From: Desulfovibrio sp. Dsv1
Lineage (GTDB): Bacteria > Desulfobacterota > Desulfovibrionia > Desulfovibrionales > Desulfovibrionaceae
Direction: 5' to 3'
NCBI GenBank assembly: GCA_000403945.1
Contig: APFI01000171.1
Coordinates: forward strand, 1 to 11,061
DNA: 11,061 bases
The position numbers were made by a program, and so were the translations under genes. Within the stretch, counting starts at the first letter, position 1, and each line of letters begins with the position of its first letter. The notes below the pieces were generated by a model. It made no database searches and was not told the DNA's origin. It saw nothing but the letters and a program-made list of their open reading frames with translations. Of the stretch, positions 6,177 to 11,061 are shown piece after piece.

Positions 6177-7847
6177 CTACGGTTTCGGCGGCGCAAGCGG
6201 CGGCTGAAAGACCACAAAGTGCGGCGTTTCTTCCACCGCCCTCCACTCGCGGCGCACACGTTGCGGCACGGAATAACCCGCGCGGTCATAGGCGTCGGCC
6301 TTGCGCGTGTCCAGTTGGTCCCGTTCCATGAACACCGTGAGTTTTTTATCCAGCAGTTCCTGGTACAGGGCGTCCACTTCGGCGTTGATCTCCCAGTCAA
6401 TGAGCCAGTCCGATCCGTAAACCGGCTTGTCGTTATTGAGGTAATAGCTGAAGGAAAAACCGGGCATGGTTTTGTAGTCCGGCCCGTACTTGGTCCGCAG
6501 GGTTTTGAGTTCGGCCAGTCTGGCGTACATTTCCGCATCCACCAGTACGCCCCCGGCCTTGGGATAAATATCACCGGCATCCATGTTCAGCGCGGCGCGG
6601 GGCATGGGCCGCACCGGAAAAACATAGGGATACTGATAGGCTACGCCGAACATCAGCAGGCCGGCCAGCAGAGTTGTCCAAGCCAGAACGCGCGCGTTGC
6701 CGCCCAGACGGACATGCGCCAGCAGAAAAGAAAAGAGTAGGGGCACGGCGAAAAAAGCCGGAATTTTATAGCCGCCGCTGATCGCCACGGACCATGCCGT
6801 CAGCAAACCCGCGCCCAGCCCCACGGAGGCCCGCCAGCGGGGATGCGGCGTCACGACGTCGCGCAGCCAGGGCGTCAGGAAAACCTGCGGAAAAAGCACG
6901 CACAGGCCGCCCAGCAGCATGAACAGCGTGGGCCAGGACAGGCCGTAGCCGATCCAGGTCTGGCTGCGCAGCACTTCTCGGATATACCAGACCGCCAGCA
7001 GCGCCAGATAGATATAGGCGGGCCGCAAGGCGGGGGGCAAAGGCTTTTTAAGCAGCCTTGCCGCCAGCCAAGGCAGAACCGCCAGGCCGGGCAGCCACCA
7101 GCTCTGGCGCAGATAGATGAAAATGCCCGCGTCCAGGGCTTCGCGGATATCCAGTTGCCCGGTGGTCATCCGAGAAAAGGCGGACAGCGCCCCCGCGTAC
7201 TGCAGCAGGCCGTAGACCATGGCTGTAAGCCCCAGCCAGGCGGCCAGACAGTACACGACTTCGCGCCGCCGGGGCCGGGTCAGCCAGATCAACAGGGCTA
7301 CGGCCGGAGGAACCAGCAAAAAGGACTGTTTGCAGAGCATGGCGCAAGCCGCCAGCAACCCGGCGCCAGCGGGCCAGCCGCTCACGGCGGCCCACAAGGC
7401 CCCGCCTGCGAAAAGAATGCCGTCCACCGTATGCCAAGGCATGTGCGGAAAGCTGTGCACCCCCCAGACAAAACCACAGGTGGCCAGCAGAGGCAACGGC
7501 AGGCTCAGCGCCTCCAGACGGAAGAGCCTGTTCAGAAAGAACGCCGCGAACCAGGATGCCGCCAGCATGGCGGACACAAAACCGGCCTTTCCGGCCAGTG
7601 CATTGACCCTCTCCGGCGTGAGCCACATCCAGAACGCATGCCAGTACAATGGCAGCGCGGGTTTGATGTAGTAAAAATCCCGATACGGCACCTGCCCTTC
7701 CAGAATGCGCCAAGCATAACCGTAAAAATAGCCGAAATCCGTGGTGTCCATGCCGTAGGGTGTGTGGAACAGCAGATAGGCCAAGGGCACCAGCACGGCG
7801 GCGGCCCAGGCCCAGCCGCTCTGTGGCTTGTCAGTCATCTGCGTCAT
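6177..7847 (-). CDS. Multi-pass membrane protein, GT-C glycosyltransferase-like
   Basis: 556 aa. After one N-terminal hydrophobic helix (about 12-28) comes an acidic extracytoplasmic loop with D34 and D37, then ILEGQVPYRDF (48-58). That pattern is typical of GT-C (PMT/ArnT-like, GT39/GT83-type) enzymes, which move sugars from polyprenyl-phosphate donors on the periplasmic face. Many more hydrophobic segments follow to about residue 412. A soluble C-terminal part (about 413-556) would lie outside the membrane, rich in charged and aromatic residues. The first ATG is preferred because AAGGA (complement of 7858-7862) is 10 bases upstream; a second ATG three codons in is too far from it. No sugar-pathway neighbours are present, so acceptor and donor are unknown. 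The family call is by motif and topology, and the function is inferred. Confidence 0.8.
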   Translation of the reverse strand: MTQMTDKPQSGWAWAAAVLVPLAYLLFHTPYGMDTTDFGYFYGYAWRILEGQVPYRDFYYIKPALPLYWHAFWMWLTPERVNALAGKAGFVSAMLAASWFAAFFLNRLFRLEALSLPLPLLATCGFVWGVHSFPHMPWHTVDGILFAGGALWAAVSGWPAGAGLLAACAMLCKQSFLLVPPAVALLIWLTRPRRREVVYCLAAWLGLTAMVYGLLQYAGALSAFSRMTTGQLDIREALDAGIFIYLRQSWWLPGLAVLPWLAARLLKKPLPPALRPAYIYLALLAVWYIREVLRSQTWIGYGLSWPTLFMLLGGLCVLFPQVFLTPWLRDVVTPHPRWRASVGLGAGLLTAWSVAISGGYKIPAFFAVPLLFSFLLAHVRLGGNARVLAWTTLLAGLLMFGVAYQYPYVFPVRPMPRAALNMDAGDIYPKAGGVLVDAEMYARLAELKTLRTKYGPDYKTMPGFSFSYYLNNDKPVYGSDWLIDWEINAEVDALYQELLDKKLTVFMERDQLDTRKADAYDRAGYSVPQRVRREWRAVEETPHFVVFQPPLAPPKP

Positions 7848-8067
7848 TGCGTCTTGTTCCTTTTACAGCGGAGTTCGCTGTCGCGCGGCGTATCACAGGT
7901 CCGGCCCGCTGGCAAGGCGGATGGCGAATGGAACAACCGAAAGCATCGGCATGCCCGCTTGCGCATTTCGCAAGAGCCAGCTAAAGTCGCAAAGCGCAAC
8001 TTTGGAAACTAGGCCACCGACGTTGCCGGATGGTTCACACAATGCCGTGAGTTTGACGAATTTTGCC
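7848..8067. other. Intergenic region upstream of the GT-C gene
   Basis: About 220 bases between divergent frames. On the minus strand it must contain the promoter of the GT-C gene. A TTGCCA-like hexamer exists but lacks a good -10, so I do not call one. A small stem-loop, CTTGCG and CGCAAG around CATTT (7958-7974), has no T-run. Nothing else is evident. Confidence 0.4.
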
Positions 8068-8455
8068 ATGCCTGACGACATGTATTCGAGCAACGCCCAA
8101 AATATCGCCATCCCGGGGGCCAGCGATACAACCGGCCGACCGGTGGACCGCGCAGGCTGCTATCTGCTGGAGCAGGCTTGCACAGTGCGGCCTGTGCATC
8201 CCGCACGCCGCACTGTCTGGGGGCTGGCTGCCTCCCGCTCCCGCCTCTCTGCCCGGCCCGGCGGACATTGTTGACGTCTTCCGCGCGCCGCAGTATTGCC
8301 CGAAGCACGCGCGCGAAGTGCTGGCCCTGCCTTGGCGGCTCAAAGTTTTCCGGATGCAGTCGGGCATTGCCTCGCCCGAGACGCGGAAACCGCTTATGGT
8401 GGAGCATGCCCTCCTGTCGAAAAATGCGGCGGACAACAAGCATACGGTTGGTTGA
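8068..8455 (+). CDS. Possible small gene, probably frameshifted, unknown
   Basis: The frame from ATG 8068 (product begins MPDDMYSSNAQNIAIPG) has G/C-rich third positions to about 8175, then reads on to a stop at 8274. The next frame, open from 8063 to TGA 8453-8455, has the same coding character from about 8175 onward (CGLCIPHAAL, then IVDVFRAPQYCPKHAREV). A one-base insertion near 8175-8190 would join them into one protein of about 129 aa. Its stop would fall 2 bases before the ykgJ-like ATG, as in a coupled operon. The likely slip site coincides with a strong hairpin at 8182-8216. No family is recognised, and there is no clear ribosome site. Alternatives: a genuine pseudogene, a sequencing error, or a non-coding tract. 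Confidence 0.35.
8182..8216. repeat. Strong 35-base hairpin
   Basis: ACAGTGCGGC (8182-8191) pairs perfectly with GCCGCACTGT (8207-8216). Inside, GTGC (8194-8197) pairs with GCAC (8203-8206), leaving a CT bulge and an ATCCC loop: 14 pairs in total. There is no T-run on either side, so it is not a standard terminator. It sits at the point where the surrounding coding frame appears to shift. Confidence 0.6.
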
Positions 8456-8457
8456 CC

Positions 8458-8910
8458 ATGAATTCCGAGAGCACGGAAACTGTGTTTCAATGCCGCATGT
8501 GCGGCCGCTGCTGCGAAGGCCGCGGCGGCATTGTGGTCAGCCCCGCTGACCTCGCGCGTCTTTCCGCCTTTCTGCAGCTTGTGCCGGAAAAGGTCGTCAC
8601 ACGCTACGGCGAACATGCGGGCGGCAAACTCAAAATCCGCATGGGCGCGGACGGTCGTTGCATTTTCTTCAAGGAAGGACAGGGATGCGGCGTGCATGAA
8701 GGAAAACCCGCCATCTGCCGGGCTTGGCCTTTTTTCAGGGGCAATCTCGAAGATCCCGCAAGTCTGGCTCTGGCCAAAGACTTCTGTCCCGGCATCAACC
8801 CCCAGGCAGCCCACGCTGTCTTCGCCCGACAAGGGCTCGCCTATCTGCGGAAAGAAGGCTTGCTAGCCCATGACCCCTCCTGTGAAGCCAACGCGCTGAT
8901 CCTCAAGTAG
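8458..8910 (+). CDS. YkgJ-family Cys-cluster (zinc/iron-chelating) protein
   Basis: 150 aa. The N-terminus has the CxxCxxCC cluster (C12, C15, C18, C19), followed by C68, C77 in GCGVHEGKP, C87 in ICRAWPF and C110. This spacing, with the typical C..Y/H..RP..CR..PF pattern, defines the YkgJ/UPF0153 family, thought to bind zinc or an iron-sulfur centre. The molecular role is not established. The frame is open further upstream, but ATG 8458 starts right before the cluster as in relatives. The ribosome site is poor, and the ATG is 2 bases after the stop of the preceding frame, which hints at coupling. The J-domain gene follows after 6 bases, so the two are probably co-transcribed. Confidence 0.87.
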   Translation: MNSESTETVFQCRMCGRCCEGRGGIVVSPADLARLSAFLQLVPEKVVTRYGEHAGGKLKIRMGADGRCIFFKEGQGCGVHEGKPAICRAWPFFRGNLEDPASLALAKDFCPGINPQAAHAVFARQGLAYLRKEGLLAHDPSCEANALILK

Positions 8911-8916
8911 CCTACG

Positions 8917-9969
8917 ATGCGACGCCGTCCCCGCCAGCTCTCAGTCAGGGAATGCTACGAGATCCTCAAGGTCGACAGGGGCGCCGATCTTCAGACTGTC
9001 AAACGGGCCTATCGCCGTCGCGCCTTTGAGCTGCACCCGGATCTGAACCCCGGCAATCCCGACGCCAGCCGCCAGTTCCAATTACTCAGCGAGGCCTACG
9101 TGGCCCTTTCGGCCGTGCTCAGGCCCGCCGAAGATGCCCGGCGGAAAGACAAGAACCGCCGCGCGGCATCCACAGCCCAGGCGGCTGACGCACCCCACCC
9201 AGGAGATCGAACGGCCCCCGGCGGCGCCCCTCCTGGACAGCAGCGTGAAGAAGACCGGGAACAGGCTACACAGAAAGCTGACAACGCCAAAAAGACGCGG
9301 GCTGCGGACACGGCTTCAACCCAAAACGCGAGACAGAACACGGATCGGACCTCGCGAAGCGCCGGGCAGGCGGCTTCCGGTTCTTCAGGCGGCGCACATG
9401 CCGGATCGCAAGATGGCGCTTCATCCGGGCAGGATCAGACAGGGCCCACAGAGCAGCAGGCCGGAAAGGCCGCAAATGCCTATGCCGAACAGGACGTGCT
9501 GCGGGATCTGCTCAATGATCCTTTCGCCCGGCGCGTCTTTGAGGATATTTACAGTGAGCTGAGCCGCCAGCAGGCCGACCAGCAACAGACGAAGCCGTCC
9601 GGAAACACACCCCAGACCCGCCCGGCTGCCGCCCAGAAAAAGAACAGCGCCAAGCTCCGCCAGGGCAATCTGGCTTGGGGCACCCCCAAGTGGAATCTGG
9701 ATTTCAACAAGGGTGTCAAGGGCGTGGTCAAAGACTGGCTGCGCCGCCAGATTGACGAAGAGCAAAGCCTGACCCTGCCCGCCGCCCGGCTCGCGCCGGG
9801 CAGACGCGTGCGTCTGCAAATCCGCTGTGGCCTTTCCGGCGAATTGCGCACAGTGGAAATCACCCTGCCGCCGGATTTTGCGGTGGGCAAGCCCGTGCGC
9901 CTGCGCGGTCTGGGCAAGCGCGTGGGTCCTTGGCGGGGCGATTTGTATCTCACCCTGTACAATGAGTAG
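8917..9969 (+). CDS. DnaJ/CbpA-like J-domain co-chaperone
   Basis: 350 aa. Residues about 8-75 form a J domain with CYEILKVDRGAD and the HPD tripeptide (H40 P41 D42), needed to stimulate Hsp70 (DnaK) ATPase. Residues about 78-190 are low-complexity, rich in Ala, Gln, Ser, Gly, Thr and charged residues. A short segment near 190-218 (DVLRDLLNDPFARRVFEDIY) looks helical. After another polar stretch, residues about 286-350 resemble the last beta-sandwich of DnaJ/CbpA (VEITLPPDFAVGKPVRLRG, then GDLYLTL). There is no G/F region of normal type, no CxxCxGxG zinc finger and no full first C-terminal subdomain, so it is not the housekeeping DnaJ. ATG 8917 has a weak ribosome site, suggesting coupling to the gene before it. 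Its stop is 14 bases from the panD stop on the other strand. Confidence 0.9.
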   Translation: MRRRPRQLSVRECYEILKVDRGADLQTVKRAYRRRAFELHPDLNPGNPDASRQFQLLSEAYVALSAVLRPAEDARRKDKNRRAASTAQAADAPHPGDRTAPGGAPPGQQREEDREQATQKADNAKKTRAADTASTQNARQNTDRTSRSAGQAASGSSGGAHAGSQDGASSGQDQTGPTEQQAGKAANAYAEQDVLRDLLNDPFARRVFEDIYSELSRQQADQQQTKPSGNTPQTRPAAAQKKNSAKLRQGNLAWGTPKWNLDFNKGVKGVVKDWLRRQIDEEQSLTLPAARLAPGRRVRLQIRCGLSGELRTVEITLPPDFAVGKPVRLRGLGKRVGPWRGDLYLTLYNE

Positions 9970-9983
9970 ACCTACAGCGGATC

Positions 9984-10391
9984 TTACACAACGCTGAAGG
10001 TGAACTCCCCGCTTTCCTCGCCCCCTACCACATAACACAGGCGTTCCCTGACGGCGTTGTCCGCGTCAAAGGTCAACACCACGGGCTTTCTGGAATACAG
10101 TTCCCCCGGCCCGTCGACATACTCCACAGCGGTGATGATCAGCTCGTCGTCCGGCTGGCAGGTGCGCGCCGCGGCACCGTTGAGAATACAGCAGCGGGAG
10201 CCGGCCTCGCCGTAGATCACATAGGTGGAAACGCGCTGGCCGCTGTTCTTGTTCCAGATATTGACGAATTCCAGAGGATAGATGCCCACCAAAGCGCACT
10301 GCTCCGGATCAAGGGTGATGGAACCGTGATAATCCAGCGCGCAGCCGGTCACATGAATGCCGTGCAGTTTGGCTCGCAGTATCTGAAGCAT
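9984..10391 (-). CDS. panD: Aspartate 1-decarboxylase proenzyme
   Basis: 135 aa, the normal length (E. coli about 126). It decarboxylates L-aspartate to beta-alanine for pantothenate and CoA synthesis. The proenzyme self-cleaves at Gly-Ser to create a pyruvoyl group; here YHGS places the cut at Gly23-Ser24. Conserved Lys8 and His10 (RAKLHGIHVT), Tyr in STYVIYGEAGSR, and NGAAARTCQPDDELII match the catalytic and core positions of the family. The frame is open far upstream, but ATG 10391 is chosen because the protein then begins MLQILRAKLH like relatives and AAAGG/CGGAG lie just upstream. No other pan genes are adjacent. The leader carries hairpins and a terminator facing this gene. Confidence 0.95.
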   Translation of the reverse strand: MLQILRAKLHGIHVTGCALDYHGSITLDPEQCALVGIYPLEFVNIWNKNSGQRVSTYVIYGEAGSRCCILNGAAARTCQPDDELIITAVEYVDGPGELYSRKPVVLTFDADNAVRERLCYVVGGEESGEFTFSVV

Positions 10392-10434
10392 GTTCTCCGC
10401 CTTTAGCTTGAACGTCCCGCGCGAAAACGCCGCG

Positions 10435-10446
10435 AGAGTGCACTCT
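10435..10446. promoter_or_regulatory. Perfect 12-bp palindrome in the panD leader
   Basis: AGAGTGCACTCT at 10435-10446 is a perfect palindrome, between the leader terminator and the panD start codon. It could be a protein-binding site or a small RNA stem. It is short enough for chance. Confidence 0.3.
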
Positions 10447-10447
10447 G

Positions 10448-10471
10448 AAAAAGGCCGCATAGCGCGGCCTT
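10448..10471 (-). terminator. Rho-independent terminator 57 bases before panD
   Basis: On the minus strand AAGGCCGC (10471-10464) and GCGGCCTT (10458-10451) form an 8-bp perfect stem around a 5-base loop, and the T-run continues to 10448. It faces panD, so it would stop transcription coming from the divergent region unless relieved. It could be an attenuator or the 3' end of a small RNA. Confidence 0.75.
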
Positions 10472-10493
10472 GAAAATTGTGGAAACAATTCTC
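10472..10493 (-). repeat. Stem-loop directly next to the leader terminator
   Basis: GAAAATTGT (10472-10480) and ACAATTCTC (10485-10493) pair at 8 of 9 positions around a 4-base loop. It abuts the terminator hairpin at 10471 with no spacer. Tandem adjacent stems are common in regulated leaders and in small-RNA 3' ends. Confidence 0.5.
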
Positions 10494-10510
10494 AGTTTCT
10501 GGAATGGCGT

Positions 10511-10642
10511 CTAGATCATGTCTTGAATTTTTCTGCAAGGTAGTGTAGGCTCTAAGGGAGCAGATGGCGCAACAACAACAGTAATCACAGTAATGATACC
10601 CGGTTTCAGGCCGGGCCGCACGTAAGTATCGGGGGCATCCAT
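10511..10642 (-). CDS. Candidate 43-aa ORF upstream of the leader hairpins
   Basis: The minus-strand ATG at 10642-10640 opens 43 codons to TAG at 10513-10511, 18 bases before the tandem stem-loops. The product has a Val/Thr/Ile-rich central stretch (GIITVITVVVAPSAP). There is no clear ribosome site. Its start shares the CATG at 10640-10643 with the start of the plus-strand gene, so its promoter would have to lie inside that gene. Codon use does not look like the host. Most likely chance, but listed because it ends at a terminator. Confidence 0.15.
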   Translation of the reverse strand: MDAPDTYVRPGLKPGIITVITVVVAPSAPLEPTLPCRKIQDMI

Positions 10643-11061
10643 GCCACAGGTCGCAGCACGCATCAATGACGATCAGGAACGCTGGCTCAAAGATTATTTT
10701 CGCACCAAGAGCGCCGGCGCGGAATTTATTCTGCCGTGGGCCGTGGATACTTTTTTCCGGGCCATTACCAGTATCAAGCACATGTTCAGCGCGGCCGAAC
10801 TGAAAACCATCGTGGACGTCCACAAGGACATGAAGCTGATGCCCGATCACACCCGTCTGTCCTATCTGTTGCTGCGGGTGGCGGACGCCTGCGACGTCAA
10901 CAACGTCCATCTGCGCCACGGTGCCAGCAAATCCAGCCTTGAATCCAAACTCAAGGCTCTGGACGACACCCAGGCCACGGCGCTAATGGTCTGGGCTTCG
11001 GCCTTCTGGGTCAGCCGCAACTGTTCCGCCGACAATATGGATGAATACATCCGGACCTACT
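10641..11061 (+). CDS. Conserved-looking hypothetical protein, 3' end outside window
   Basis: ATG 10641 is preceded by GGGGG (10631-10635), 5 bases away, and opens a frame that stays open for 140 codons to the window end. The product starts MPQVAARINDDQERWLKDYF and looks soluble and largely helical, with HKDMKLMPDHTRLSYLLLRV and a C-terminal WASAFWVSRNCSAD in the visible part. Third positions are strongly G/C, supporting a real gene. There is no signal peptide and no recognised catalytic motif. I do not know the family; a lineage-specific Desulfovibrio-type protein is my inference. It is divergent from panD. Confidence 0.85.
   Translation, partial: MPQVAARINDDQERWLKDYFRTKSAGAEFILPWAVDTFFRAITSIKHMFSAAELKTIVDVHKDMKLMPDHTRLSYLLLRVADACDVNNVHLRHGASKSSLESKLKALDDTQATALMVWASAFWVSRNCSADNMDEYIRTY

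Larger units (their letters stand above)
10392..10640. other. Divergent intergenic region panD / unknown gene
   Basis: About 250 bases serving both genes. Besides the listed hairpins and palindrome it contains a 9-base tandem repeat, ACAGTAATC and ACAGTAATG (10578-10595), and a CCCGG..CCGGG stem-loop (10599-10615) close to the start of the plus-strand gene. A weak plus-strand promoter-like pair TTGAAT / TAGGCT with a 17-base spacer lies at 10523-10551. No promoter for panD was found between the terminator and its start codon. Confidence 0.45.

Noticed and set aside
6152..6178. Terminator between the antiporter and the GT-C gene
   Set aside because: AGTGCT/AGCACT gives only a 6-bp stem with a 15-base loop and no T-run.
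6843..8012. 389-codon plus-strand frame antisense to the GT-C gene
   Set aside because: Gln/Gly/Pro/Arg-rich shadow without a ribosome site; the minus-strand membrane protein explains the region.
8035..8832. 265-codon minus-strand frame opposite the ykgJ-like gene
   Set aside because: Antisense to a well-supported Cys-cluster gene and no start signals.
9984..10919. Long N-terminal extension of panD
   Set aside because: It would read through the leader terminator and across the opposite gene; the family starts at MLQILRAKLH.

Overview
The window looks like chromosome of a GC-rich, anaerobic deltaproteobacterium. Desulfovibrionaceae is the best guess, from protein style, strong G/C preference at third codon positions and the gene set. 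This is inferred by eye, not from a database search. Most genes are housekeeping or accessory metabolic genes. One broken insertion sequence and one AT-rich island interrupt them.

Layout. 1-905 is a low-GC tract with no long gene. It holds a degenerate 38-bp direct repeat, several short reading frames that start well and stop early, and two tiny ORFs that overlap by ATGA (464-616 and 613-741). About 905-1163 is a GC-rich scrap of decayed sequence ending in a terminator-like hairpin. gdhA (NADP-type glutamate dehydrogenase) follows at 1277-2629 with a recognisable promoter. Directly downstream is a dead IS5-family transposase (2707 to about 3405), then a strong bidirectional terminator at 3443-3475.

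A nitroreductase (minus, 3500-4009) and a Kef/CPA2-type cation:proton antiporter with RCK domains (plus, 4154-6172) are divergently transcribed from a 144-bp region. That region has a promoter-like pair on each strand and two palindromes. The antiporter converges, with 4 bases between stop codons, on a large membrane protein resembling GT-C glycosyltransferases (minus, 6177-7847).

After a roughly 600-bp gap containing a probably frameshifted small gene and a strong hairpin come a YkgJ-type Cys-cluster protein (8458-8910) and a J-domain protein of unusual build (8917-9969). These two are probably co-transcribed. They converge on panD (aspartate 1-decarboxylase, minus, 9984-10391). The panD leader contains two adjacent stem-loops, the second a classical terminator facing panD. 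A conserved-looking unknown gene starts at 10641 and runs off the end.

Working together: gdhA assimilates ammonium and panD feeds CoA synthesis. The nitroreductase/antiporter pair may serve stress or redox-linked ion homeostasis. No CRISPR array, tRNA, rRNA, phage module or clear defence system was seen. The least explained parts are the AT-rich island, the 8068-8455 frame with its hairpin, and the panD leader.
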